Assembly: GCA_002435755.1 (NCBI GenBank)
Contig: DIYH01000031.1
Span: 20,060 to 84,059, forward strand
Length of the DNA stretch: 64,000 nucleotides
Source: Flammeovirgaceae bacterium UBA6059
Lineage (GTDB): Bacteria > Bacteroidota > Bacteroidia > Cytophagales > Cyclobacteriaceae
Reading direction: 5' to 3'
In this document: one piece after another, positions 8,606 through 18,700 of the stretch
How positions within the stretch are numbered: position 1 is the stretch's first letter
Layout: each line of letters begins with the position of its first letter
The notes under the pieces: model-generated
What the model was told of the DNA's origin: nothing
Database searches by the model: none
What the model saw: the letters and a program-made list of their open reading frames with translations, nothing else
Position numbers and translations under genes: made by a program

Positions 8606-9726
8606 ATGTCATTTTTCAACAACTATACTTTAGCCATTGCCCTTGCGGTGCTATGTGTGACCATCACGCTATCGGCTTGTCAAGATGATGATCTTAATAT
8701 CGTTGCACAAAATCACGAGGCATTTATCAGCGCGCTTCCGGAGACGGTCAGCTACCCCGCTGATAATCCCTACTCTGAGGAGAAGGAAGAGCTGGGAAGA
8801 CTCTTGTATTGGGATCCGATATTGTCTGGTAATAAAGATGTAGCCTGCGTTAGTTGCCACCATCCAGCATTGGGCTATGCCGATGGCATCAAATTCTCCA
8901 AGGGTGTTGGTGCGACAGACTTAGGGCCCAACCGACGTGGTGGATTGACGACCCGACGCAATGCACCTACCTGCCATCCATGGCACCAATGTTCTGGGAT
9001 AATCGAGCTTCAAGCTTAGAAGAATAAGCGCTATTACCCATGCTATCCAAAGAGGAGATGCGTGGTGAGCATATTCCGGAAGCATTGATCATTGATACAT
9101 TGATTCAGCGGTTGCAGGTCATACCTGAATATGTGAACAGGTTTGATCAAGCTTTTGGTAGTGACCAGATCAATCAGGCCAATATGCTCGCCGCTATTGC
9201 CACTTTCGAAAGAAGCATCATCGCCAACAACAGCCGCTTTGATCAATACATGCGAGGTGATGTTAGCGCCATGTCCACATTTGAAATTACTGGCATGAAC
9301 GCCTTCATTCAGGTAGGATGTGCGGACTGTCATAGTGGGCCAATGTTTTCTGATTATCAACTTCACACCATTGGAGTGAGAGACAATGTCAGTCCTCCCG
9401 ATGAGGGTGCCACCAACAAGTTTGACTTCAGAACGCCTACTTTGAGAAACCTCAACTTGACCGCACCCTACATGCACAATGGCCTTCACGGTTCGCTTGA
9501 GCAAGTCATGGAGTTTTACGAAGAGGTAGCGGAGGGTGATGATGACCAGCGCAATGTCCGTGTCTCTGAAGGACAGTTAGATGTGGAGATGCGAGACCTA
9601 CAACTCGATGATGACCAGGTGGATGTCATCATTGCCTTTTTGCATACACTCAATGATGACAGCTTCGATAAGACGATTCCTGTCAGAGTTCCTAGTGGCC
9701 TTCCGGTAGGTGGCAATATCAACTGA
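8606..9726 (+). pseudogene. Di-haem cytochrome c peroxidase (MauG/CcpA type), disrupted
   Basis: Two reading frames (8606-9019 and a frame continuing to 9726) together encode one exported di-haem peroxidase, which would reduce periplasmic H2O2. The first part has a lipoprotein signal (LSACQ) and haem site one, CVSCH, followed by LGYADG and RRNAPT. The second part has MFWDNRASSLEE, haem site two (CADCH), the FRTPTLRNLNLTAPYMHNG motif and a C-terminal LxxFLHTLND segment. Two lesions separate them: a frame change near 8972-8988, where the usual dozen or so residues between RRNAPT and MFWD appear partly missing, and an in-frame TAA at 9025-9027 where the family usually has Gln (LEEQALxPM). Two independent lesions make a true pseudogene more likely than a single read error. 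Confidence 0.8.
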
Positions 9727-9800
9727 GCTTGTGACCAGGGCACACTTCCATTTCTGGTAAGGCTCATTTCAATCGATTCAACAAATACATCATTACAATT

Positions 9801-10703
9801 ATGAAATCAAAAAAATCAATTTTTTCAGCAGCGATTGGCTTAGCGTGTCTAAGCCTAATCATCTTCTTTTTATTCACGCCTTTCGGGGTACATGTCTTTG
9901 GCGAGGTACTCTTTGTGGAGGACAAGTCGTATGCCTATGCATCCACAGATTATCCTACTGAAGTAGATAGGGCAGTGCCGATAGCACAGACCATTGCACT
10001 TCCTGGCGAAGTGAAACAGCCCTCAGGCATTGATTATGACGAAAGCAAAAGCACGTTTTTTGTGGTGACGGATCAGTCAGAGATTTTTGAGTTGACGCGC
10101 GATTTTCAAAGGATCGAATCATCTGCCACCATATCAGATAAGCCCTTGCTCATGCGTCAGGGGAGTATTGAGTCCACGGACTATTATCAAAACAGGCTGT
10201 ACATATCGGGAGATATCGGTGCTATCGAAATATGGGAAAAGTCAAATTACCAATGGGCAAAAGTAAGTGCCGTGAATGCCGAAGGAGATCATCAGGTCGA
10301 TGTATCCGCCGAGGCTTTTGCGATCGATCACTCCACCGGGCACATGTATCTTGGCAATAAAGACCTGATCACAGTATTGGATCAGCAAGGTCACTTCATT
10401 GCTGAGTTCACTTTGGAGAAGGATGCCAAGAATGGACGATCAGCTTCAGAGTATAAGATTGCCGGGATGGACTTTTTCAACAACACCCTATATGTGTTAA
10501 CGGAGTATCATTCCGCCATACTGGAGGTCAATCATACTAATGGAGACATTCACTCGGTAACAGCTATTCAAGGTATCACTGAAGGCGCAGGACTGGCCGT
10601 GACCAATGAGGCTTTCTATGTCGTAGTTGACCATGAGTTGACTGAAGCGTCTCCCGGCGTGAAAGTTTACTCGAGATCGACTCCTTTGAGCCTATCGGAA
10701 TAA
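9801..10703 (+). CDS. SdiA-regulated / YjiK-like beta-propeller protein
   Basis: The 300-aa protein has an N-terminal hydrophobic segment (about 6-28) and then a propeller-like domain with PSGIDYDESKSTFFVVTDQ, GSIESTDYYQNRLYISGD, SAEAFAIDHSTGHMYLGNK and AGLAVTNEAFYVVVDH. This arrangement resembles the SdiA-regulated (YjiK) domain, whose molecular role is not established. It is probably periplasmic or membrane-anchored. It lies 74 bp after the broken peroxidase, in the same direction, and in related organisms such genes often sit beside exported redox enzymes, so the pair may have formed one unit before the peroxidase decayed. That link is inference. Confidence 0.62.
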   Translation: MKSKKSIFSAAIGLACLSLIIFFLFTPFGVHVFGEVLFVEDKSYAYASTDYPTEVDRAVPIAQTIALPGEVKQPSGIDYDESKSTFFVVTDQSEIFELTRDFQRIESSATISDKPLLMRQGSIESTDYYQNRLYISGDIGAIEIWEKSNYQWAKVSAVNAEGDHQVDVSAEAFAIDHSTGHMYLGNKDLITVLDQQGHFIAEFTLEKDAKNGRSASEYKIAGMDFFNNTLYVLTEYHSAILEVNHTNGDIHSVTAIQGITEGAGLAVTNEAFYVVVDHELTEASPGVKVYSRSTPLSLSE

Positions 10704-11011
10704 GATCGTTAGTGACTTTCAAAGTTTAGCTTCTCTTTCCTGAGTTTGTAGGCCCTATTTTCTGGGTTTACTAACTCTGGGATTCTATTTTTACGTCACT
10801 CCGGCAATTACGAACTTTTGGGTGTTGTTTGCACTACCATGAATGATTAAATTATAGTATAAACATGTTTTATTCACCTTTACAAAACCTAACAGAAGGA
10901 ATTGCGAATGTCTAATACAAGTTGTGTGAAACTGCAAAAGGTACAATAATCTTGCTGGTACGTTACCCTCATGTTAGATGTTAATGAAATTAAATTCTAG
11001 GTGATTGATTG
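10704..11011 (+). repeat. Intergenic region with dispersed repeat copy C
   Basis: No gene is visible. The region carries a ~115-bp degenerate repeat, 10739-10855. It begins with CCTGAGTTTGTA and includes a block (10772-10830) that aligns closely with 13006-13062. It ends in a tail TGCACTACCATGAATGATT. The same tail, with variation, recurs at 13065-13088, 48990-49010 and 52030-52050. Confidence 0.55.
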
Positions 11012-12022
11012 ATGAATCACTTAATATTCCTGTTGAAAACATTGTTGGTCTGGAAACACATAACCGAAAAAGGAGCTGGATATCCATCTATGATTAGCGA
11101 GGCTGTTGTTGCCGTAAATGAGATAAATGAACATTTGCTTATTCCGGTGGATCAGGGTCAAATGATAATAGCAAGCGATTATTCTGGACAGCATGCTGAT
11201 GCCAGATTTGAGGCATATTCTTTTCTGGTTACAAACGATGATCATTTGGAGCGCTGGTTGCCGCATCTTTTTAATTTTCGATCTACGTTTCTGCCTGATA
11301 ACCGAAGCATGTCTTTCAAAAAACTTAATGAAAATGTTCGTTCAAGGGCTTTCCCAAAGTTCTTGGAAACCATTGGCAAGTTATCCTCTAACGTTATCAC
11401 AATTCTGGTAGACCGACAAGTAGGGAGTTTCTTTAGTGGAAAACCGGAGGAGCTAATTAAGGCTCTCCCTGGATGTTTTCCTCCTGGAACAAAATCTGGC
11501 ACTATTGAGAAAATGTTTCGTCATGCTACTTTCGTCGCTACACTAATTGCGGCTCTGCGCAGACAAGATCAAACGTCAATGTGGATTAGTGATCGTGACG
11601 AAACTTTAGAAAATCATGAGCGCAGAGAGGGTTTTGCAAGATTAGCGTCTTATTTGACATTTGGTTTAACTAAGTGGAAGAAGCCTGCAGATAATCACTT
11701 CTGCACTACAGAGTCTAACGAAATCCCTGAATGGGCTCAAGATATCTCTGAAATCGCTGATATTTTCGCCGGCTGTTATTGTTCCATGGGAGATTCATTG
11801 CCGGACTTTCTCGGAACCAGAAAATGGATCACTACTCCACGGAAAACTGTGTTTGACAATCGAGCATTAAAGTTGGGTAATTGGCTAGCATCAAAGCCAC
11901 CAAATTTGCGTCATCTTCTCATTAGACTGAGCCCCAATGCTGAAGGCACAGTTGAAGCTTCAGCACAAGCGATAATTGGACGAAATGAAAGAGGCACAAC
12001 ACCAAAATTCACTAGTCTCTAG
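11012..12022 (+). CDS. Uncharacterised protein, possible RNase H-like/DUF3800-type fold
   Basis: The 336-aa protein was not recognised with confidence. There is no signal peptide or membrane helix. A strand-plus-acidic motif near the N-terminus (IIASDYSG, about residues 52-59), a central hydrophobic strand ITILVDR (about 129-135) and MWISDRDE (about 189-196) are spaced like the acidic positions of RNase H-like nucleases such as DUF3800, but this is only a suggestion. The ATG at 11012 is preferred over the TTG three bases earlier. It lies between two copies of the dispersed repeat in an accessory stretch. The protein is Trp- and Ser-rich compared with its neighbours, and its codon use appears more AT-rich than the metabolic genes upstream. 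Confidence 0.5.
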   Translation: MNHLIFLLKTLLVWKHITEKGAGYPSMISEAVVAVNEINEHLLIPVDQGQMIIASDYSGQHADARFEAYSFLVTNDDHLERWLPHLFNFRSTFLPDNRSMSFKKLNENVRSRAFPKFLETIGKLSSNVITILVDRQVGSFFSGKPEELIKALPGCFPPGTKSGTIEKMFRHATFVATLIAALRRQDQTSMWISDRDETLENHERREGFARLASYLTFGLTKWKKPADNHFCTTESNEIPEWAQDISEIADIFAGCYCSMGDSLPDFLGTRKWITTPRKTVFDNRALKLGNWLASKPPNLRHLLIRLSPNAEGTVEASAQAIIGRNERGTTPKFTSL

Positions 12023-12110
12023 ACTTAACATCAGGTGAATTCAGTCACGATAACTTTTTAACTATTGCTCACCCACATGACTAACTAGTTTGACATCATA
12101 AGCCGCAGCA

Positions 12111-12974
12111 ATGCAAATCATCACCCATAACCAACTGAAGAGATTGATACTCTCAATACTGTTAATAGTATGCTTATCCGTTGTTGGTCTATGCCAGGAG
12201 CTGCCGAAAAACTTCGGAAAGCTGCAGGTGCAACTTTTTTCTTCTGAGAAAAGTAATGATCGGTTAGTCGTAGCATTTGGAGGAAGCGAAGGAGGAAACA
12301 CATTCGCTGAGGAGCGAACAGCAGATGTTCGTCAGGAATTCTTCGATAGAGGATTTCACTTTCTTTCCATTGGTTATTTTGGAGGCAGAGGACTCCCAAA
12401 ACATCTGGATCGCATTTCACTTGATGCTGTTTATGACACTATCAGGCAGACGAGTATACGGCTTAATATCCCTGTCAATGAGGTTATTCTGCTAGGTGCC
12501 TCGAGAGGTGGTGAGTTGGTACTGAACCTTGCCAGTAATTGTGAATTCCAGGGTGTTATGGCGCTGGTTCCCTCAAGCGTTACTGTTCCCAACCTTCAAA
12601 ATAAGAAGCCAACCTCATCATGGATTTTGAACAACCAACCTGTAGAATTCATCCGTGTTGATGAGCGTATTGTTGATAAAAAAGGATGACCAGTAGCCAT
12701 CAGAGACTTCTTGAATAATCAAAAAGAATCAAGTGCTGGAATTATCAAGGTTGAAGATATTAAAGGCTTTGTGCTATTCACATCAGGGAAAGAAGATGCA
12801 TCATGGCCATCCTATGAAATGTGTAATCAAATGATTGACCGATTAGAAAGAAACGATTTTCAACTTCCTTACGCACACTTAGCCTTTAAAGGTGGGCATA
12901 GTTCATCCAGTCATTGGCCAGAGATCTTTACGTTTCTGGATAAGCAGTTAGTGAAAGAGCAAAATGATAAATAG
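12111..12974 (+). pseudogene. Exported alpha/beta hydrolase (BAAT/DLH-like) with in-frame nonsense codon
   Basis: A single continuous frame encodes an acyl-CoA-thioester-hydrolase/dienelactone-hydrolase-like protein, interrupted by TGA at 12687-12689. The N-terminal part (192 aa) has a signal peptide ending near LCQ, an oxyanion loop FGGSEGG and the nucleophile elbow GASRGGE. The part after the stop carries GFVLFTSGKEDASWPS (expected Asp) and AHLAFKGGHSSSS (expected His). The stop therefore separates Ser from Asp and His, so a truncated product cannot have a complete triad. Downstream sequence resumes in frame at once (PVAIRDFLNN), so this looks like a recent point nonsense mutation, or a base error. 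It lies in the repeat-delimited accessory stretch. Suppression or readthrough cannot be judged. Confidence 0.75.
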
Positions 12975-12994
12975 GAGCTATCTGTCGTCCATTT

Positions 12995-13090
12995 CCTGAG
13001 CTTACAACTCCGGAATCCAACCATCTGATCACTCAAGAAATTACCATCTTTTAGGTATTGTTTGCGCTATGGTGAATGACTAACTTGACG
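12995..13090 (+). repeat. Dispersed repeat copy D
   Basis: The copy starts with CCTGAGCTTACAACTCCGG, an imperfect hairpin, continues through a block matching copy C (AATTACCATCTTTTAGGTAT against its counterpart at 10806-10825) and ends in GTGAATGACTAACTTGAC. It lies between the interrupted hydrolase and the eCIS-core effector gene. The rest of the gap up to 13232 shows nothing recognisable. Confidence 0.55.
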
Positions 13091-13232
13091 ATAGGTAACG
13101 ATTGAATAATGGGTGTTTCTAACTAAACAAATTGCCTCTCGCTTGGGCTTGCACCTCCTATGTAAACAACACTTAACCGTGTGGACTATGTCAGGGTCGC
13201 TGATAGTAGGATAAAGCTATAAAGAATAAATT

Positions 13233-14768
13233 ATGAATACACACTCTGACGAGAGTCGCAAGAATAGAAGCCATCCGATGGCTAATGCTGTTTTTGAAAG
13301 GAAGAACAGTAGTGAGTCTACTTTTCAGTTTGTAGACAATCGACCCCAAGCTATTGCACAAAGAAAACTACAAGAGATGGTCAATAATAGTACACAAGCA
13401 ATGCGAGCTGCTCGGTTGCAGGCAATGGCAAACAATTATTCTAGTCAAGAACATCAACCCATTCAAAAAAAAGAAAACAACACAGGTTTACCTGACAACT
13501 TGAAAACTGGAATTGAAAATATCTCTGGTTACTCAATGGATGATGTGAAAGTACATTACAATTCTGATAAACCAGCTCAATTGAATGCTCATGCATATGC
13601 GCAAGGCACTGATATTCATCTTGCCTCAGGACAAGAAAAACATCTTCCGCATGAAGCATGGCACGTGGTGCAGCAGAAGCAAGGAAGAGTGAAGCCTACT
13701 ATGCAGATGAAAGGTGGTGTCAATGTGAATGAAGATACAGGGTTAGAGAAAGAAGCGGATGTAATGGGAGAAAAGTCCATAATTGTAGGTCAGGACAATT
13801 CGTATACCGTATCATCATCCGAAAATGTTTCGTCAAATCTGGGTAATGTTTTCCAAAGGTTACGATATCAGGCACCTCCAAACGCAAATATTGATATTTC
13901 AGTCCTATCCTTGTTTCGTTTGTTAGATTACCTAAATAGACCTGATCCTGACCCTGATCCGGGTGGGGTGATTTTTGATGTGGGTGATAAAGCCGTGTTA
14001 GAATATTATGCAAATCAAGCTTATTTACAAGAATTTCAGGATATATTTAATTTCCTTGCTCAACCTCCAACAGTTGGATTAGCTACTGAAGTTGGGAATA
14101 GAAACATTGGAGCTGGGGTGAATTTGCAGCAGATATTAATAGATGCGCAAACACAATACAATAATGGAAATTTACCGGGCTTTAGAGAATGGGTGGGCGG
14201 TACACATGCCAACCTCAATGCTGCCACTGTGTTAGATAAGTTGAATGAACTTCGAACCGCAGCTGGAATCGCAGGGGTAGTAAATGTGGACGAGACGGCC
14301 ATTGCAGGCACTGCTCAAACAGCTGATCTACAACATGGAAATGAACAAACAGAAGTAAAAACTATCAGACAGCCTATTCGAGGGCACCAGGATTTTACAG
14401 GTCAGGTTAGTGCAGCACTTGGGAAATTTGCAGGTGTGCCAGTTGGGGGAGGTGGTAATTTATTTAATGCAACAATATATGCTTCTATTGATGCAGCCTT
14501 GATTGCGGGAGTTGACAATCCTGCCGGTCCAAACACTCGAACGGTAACAATAGACCCAAATACCTTAATCAAAACAACAACAATTACTCGCAATGCTGAT
14601 GGTCATGTTCATAATATAACAAATGAAGATCAGTGGAATGCATTTTTAGTGACGTTGAATGGTGGTGGATGGGCTGGGCATGATCGAGCGAATAGAATAG
14701 ATGTTATTCTGGAGAATGGTATGAATAGGCAGTTTAATCGAAATTTAGGAACTGGCGTATGGGCATAG
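13233..14768 (+). CDS. eCIS-core (DUF4157) effector-like protein with unknown C-terminal domain
   Basis: The 511-aa protein has a disordered, Arg/Gln/Ala-rich leader (1-80, with FVDNRPQAIAQRKLQEM at 33-49). A DUF4157/eCIS-core domain follows at about 85-180, containing DDVKVHYNSDKPAQLNAHAYAQG and the metallopeptidase-like HEAWH at 140-144 followed by VVQQ. This domain typifies proteins associated with extracellular contractile injection systems and polymorphic toxins. Residues 205-511 are an unrecognised domain, Asn/Gly/Ala-rich. The stretch 365-399, with Asp365, Glu374-Val-Lys376 and a following QVSAALGKF helix, is compatible with a PD-(D/E)XK nuclease core, which is only a hypothesis. There is no signal peptide. 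A small partner gene follows closely. No contractile-tail genes lie in the window. Effector function is inferred from the domain association. Confidence 0.78.
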   Translation: MNTHSDESRKNRSHPMANAVFERKNSSESTFQFVDNRPQAIAQRKLQEMVNNSTQAMRAARLQAMANNYSSQEHQPIQKKENNTGLPDNLKTGIENISGYSMDDVKVHYNSDKPAQLNAHAYAQGTDIHLASGQEKHLPHEAWHVVQQKQGRVKPTMQMKGGVNVNEDTGLEKEADVMGEKSIIVGQDNSYTVSSSENVSSNLGNVFQRLRYQAPPNANIDISVLSLFRLLDYLNRPDPDPDPGGVIFDVGDKAVLEYYANQAYLQEFQDIFNFLAQPPTVGLATEVGNRNIGAGVNLQQILIDAQTQYNNGNLPGFREWVGGTHANLNAATVLDKLNELRTAAGIAGVVNVDETAIAGTAQTADLQHGNEQTEVKTIRQPIRGHQDFTGQVSAALGKFAGVPVGGGGNLFNATIYASIDAALIAGVDNPAGPNTRTVTIDPNTLIKTTTITRNADGHVHNITNEDQWNAFLVTLNGGGWAGHDRANRIDVILENGMNRQFNRNLGTGVWA

Positions 14769-14799
14769 TAATAACTACAAATTGAACTCGAATTATCTC

Positions 14800-15510
14800 A
14801 TGAGTACATTTTATGAAAATATCGACATTGTTTACAGGGATAATAACTGTTTGGATGAATTCCATTGGCAGAACGAGGATGCTACTTTGACAGAAACTTT
14901 TGAAAAAGCCCTTGAAACCTTTTCCATTATTTCAGCACTGTGGATACCCGAATCTTGGTTTGTAGAATCCACTGATTTTAATTTGGGGGTATCACAGGAA
15001 GGGTCAAAGAAAATAACAATACCATCAACATTATCGAATCCTTTTTTTCGGTCGGCTAATTTGCATGTTCGAGAAGAACTAAAAAAACATTCGCAATCAA
15101 CTATGTGTGTAAAATCCATTCAGACTTCACTCTATGGATGGAATCGAATCATCATACCTAAAAACACAAAACCATCAGACGACTGGCAACTACTTAATAT
15201 TGATAATCAAAAGTGGCCTTCATATGAACAACGTTCGGCTCCAATTTTTAATGACTTAGAATCCATTTGGTTAAAAATTGAAAATACAAACCCGGCCACT
15301 CATTTTTCCTTAGTGGTTGAAGCCACTGGTTACATCCGTTTGCGTACCTCTCTAGGAGTCACCTTTTTTAATTCTGAAAATGAAATTCGGAATGCTGATC
15401 ATTTAATAAGAGGCGTAAAGCTTAAAGAGTGGCACAAATTCAATCAACAATTTTACGACAGCATTCTAGCTTCTTTATATGATATTGGTTGGGATCATAT
15501 TATAAAATGA
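14800..15510 (+). CDS. Uncharacterised partner of the DUF4157 protein (candidate immunity protein)
   Basis: The 236-aa protein (ATG at 14800; an in-frame TTG 18 bp upstream would add six residues) begins 31 bp after the DUF4157 gene and is very probably co-transcribed with it. It is not recognised. It is soluble, acidic in its N-terminal half and rich in Trp and Phe (several W residues around 45-60 and in the WHKFNQQFYDSIL segment near the C-terminus). It has no signal peptide or membrane helix. Position, size and pairing are those of an immunity protein for a polymorphic toxin, but nothing in the sequence proves that role. It could equally be a chaperone or adaptor for loading the DUF4157 protein. 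Confidence 0.6.
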   Translation: MSTFYENIDIVYRDNNCLDEFHWQNEDATLTETFEKALETFSIISALWIPESWFVESTDFNLGVSQEGSKKITIPSTLSNPFFRSANLHVREELKKHSQSTMCVKSIQTSLYGWNRIIIPKNTKPSDDWQLLNIDNQKWPSYEQRSAPIFNDLESIWLKIENTNPATHFSLVVEATGYIRLRTSLGVTFFNSENEIRNADHLIRGVKLKEWHKFNQQFYDSILASLYDIGWDHIIK

Positions 15511-15773
15511 TGGAACAGACAAGATGAATAATTATTAAAATATGACCAATAACACAAAGTAAACGCTATTTAGACAGGCGTATATTTAATCTATTATTGC
15601 TCCTTCCCTTGGATTATTATGCATATCGATTAAGGTGACCTTACCATAAATCGGTCTTTTAGCACTACTTGTTAGCCAACAAATATTCATCAATCCTACT
15701 CACTCAACCGCTGCTATAACTGATCCTTGGGTTTTTGCTGTTTTGTGTCGATACTTAGTTAAAATCCTTAACT

Positions 15774-18700
15774 ATGAGACCTTCCTTATTCCTAATACTC
15801 CTCGGTGTTGTCTTACTCGTCAACCCGACTTTCGCTCAAAATGGTAAATACTCCGAAGCACTAAAATCCTATGAATGGCGTGCTATTGGCCCTGCCAATA
15901 TGGGGGGGCGCGTAACTGACATTGATGGGATCCCCGGTGATCCGAGTACATTCTATGTATCAGGTGCAGATGGAGGCATATTCAAAACCACCAATGGTGG
16001 AGTAGACTTCACGCCGATTTTCGAAGATCAGCGGGCTTACTCCATTGGAGCATTGACAGTAGCACCCTCTGATCCCAATGTACTTTGGGTGGGTACCGGA
16101 GAAGGTGATCCCCGAAACAGCGTGGGCTATGGTTGGGGTGTTTATCGCTCGGTAGATGCCGGCAATAGCTGGACGCATCTTGGTCTCAAGGCAACAGAAC
16201 GCATCAAGCGGATTGTGGTTGATCCTACTAATCCAGATGTGGCCTGTGTTTGTGCCCTTGGCAAGGAATGGGGTGCCAATCCTGAAAGAGGTGTTTTCAA
16301 AACCACCGACGGAGGTAAAAACTGGAGGAAGATCTTATACATCGATGAGGATACAGGCTGTGCGGATATCGCCATGGAGATGACCAACCCTCGCATTATG
16401 TACGCCGGCATGTGGACATTCCGACGCAGACCCTGGCGCTTTGATGATGGCGGCAAAGAGACGGCCATCTACCGCACGATGGATGGAGGTGAGACCTGGG
16501 AGAAGATCATGAATGGATTACCCAAAACCCCCATGGCACGTCCGGGCATTCATATCGCCAGAAGCGAGCCTAACATCATCTACCTCATGACCGAATTTCA
16601 GGGTGGAGGTACGGTTTTCCGTTCGGAAGATCGTGGCAATAATTGGGTGATGATGAACGACGATCCTAACGTAAATTTCCGTCCCTTCTACTACAGTGAT
16701 GTCCGAGTTGATCCGAACAATCCGAACATACTGTTCTCTATTTCCGGTAGGCTCAGCAGATCAAAAGACGGTGGCAAGACATGGGAACGCGTCGCTACCA
16801 CCGTACACGGCGACCACCAGGCGCTGTGGTTTGATCCTACGAATTCGAAGCGCATACTGGAAGGCAGTGATGGCGGCTACCAGGTATCACATGACGGTGG
16901 CGATAGCTGGGAGATCATCAACAACGTAGAGCTATCCCAGTTCTACCAGGTCTTCATCGACAACCAGGACCCCTACAATGTCTACGGGGGATTGCAGGAC
17001 AATGGCACCTGGGTCGGCCCGAGCAATTCGCTGCATAGCGCCGGGATCCTCAAAAGACATTGGAAAGGATTGGCTGGTGGAGACGGATACTACGCCGTTC
17101 CGATACCGGGAAGTGAGCATGAAATCTATGCTAACCTGCAGGGGGGCGTAATATTCCATGTGGATTCCAGGTATGGTATCGTGCGCAACATACACCCGTA
17201 CCCGAAAATCCTGGGATCTGCCGGAGATGCGATAGAAGATCATAAGTTCCGATTCAATTGGGATTCCCCTATCATGATCTCACCGCATGACGCGAATACT
17301 GTATTCATGGCGGGTAATGTAGTATTCAAGTCCACAGATCGTGGATACTCATGGGAGCAGATTAGCGACGATTTGACCACCAACGATAAATCGAAGCAGC
17401 GGACATCAGGTGGTGAAATCTATCAGGACAATACAGCTGCAGAGTTTCACTGTACCATCCTCTATATCGATGAGTCTCCGGTGGAGCAAGGGGTCATTTG
17501 GGTCGGTACCGATGATGGCAATGTTCAGTTGACAAGAGATGGCGGAGCGACCTGGACTAATCTTAAGGATAGGATCAAGGGCCTACCGGTGAATGCCTGG
17601 GTTTCGAAAATTCATGCTTCTGAGCATGATGCAGGAACAGCATTTGTCACTGTAGATCACCATCGCTCGGATGACTTCCGACCGTATGCATTTATGACCA
17701 CTGACTATGGCCGCAGCTGGACGACCATCAGCACTGGCCTGCCACAAGATGATTATGTAAAAGTGGTAAGGCAAGACCCAGTCAATCCTGATTTGCTGTA
17801 TGCAGGTATGGAGCACGGCATCTTTGCCAGCTGGGACCAAGGGCAGTCTTGGACTAAAATCAACATTAACCTGCCGAATGTATCTGTCCGAGACCTACGT
17901 ATTCAAGCAAGAGATCGTGACCTCATCGTAGGGACGCATGGTAGAGGAGTTTGGATTTTGGATGACATTCGTCCACTTCAGGAAATGGCCGATGCTGAGG
18001 GTAAAGCATCTCATCTCTTCCCTGTACGCCAAGGTACCCTCTGGCACATGTATGGTAGGATTGAGAACCTCGGTGATCGCCATTATAAGGCTAAGAATCC
18101 TGACTATGGCACTAACATCAACTTCTACCTTGCTGAAGGAGAAGCAACTACGGCAACAGTAGAAATCGTTGATGCTTCAGGGGCAGTGATCCGTACCTTG
18201 GCTGACTCTACCGCGAAGGCTGGTGTGAATCGCATCGTTTGGGATCTTGGTCATGAGGCAGCCACCAAAATAAACGGTGGTACTAGCAGCGGATTCTTCT
18301 CAGGGTCGATGTACCCGTATGTTGCTCCAGGCACCTACACCGCTCGATTGAAAGTGAATGGTGCAACTTTAGAAACACCGATCGAAGTACGCGCTGATCC
18401 AAGAATTGAGCTATCGCAAAGTGACTATGAAGCCAGAACAAGCGCATCACTGGAGCTCAGAGAGCTACTCTCACAGACGAACACCATGATCAACGATGTG
18501 AATACTTTCCAGGAGCAGCTAGGCGACTTGAAGAAAAAGGTAGGACAAGATGATACTCAAGAGTCTTTGCAAGGAGATATCGATGGTGCACTTAAGAAGA
18601 TAGCGGATTTGGAAGATGATATTTTGAAGCGTCCTCCGCCATCTATGACATATAGACAAAGGCCAAGAGTCCGAGAGGAGATTCGTTCTTTGATGCGAGC

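Noticed and set aside
8972..9027. Programmed frameshift in the cytochrome peroxidase
   Set aside because: A frameshift alone cannot explain the additional in-frame stop, and no slippery sequence is apparent.
12687..12689. Selenocysteine or programmed readthrough at the TGA of the hydrolase
   Set aside because: There is no known selenoprotein in this family position and no visible SECIS-like structure; a nonsense mutation is simpler.
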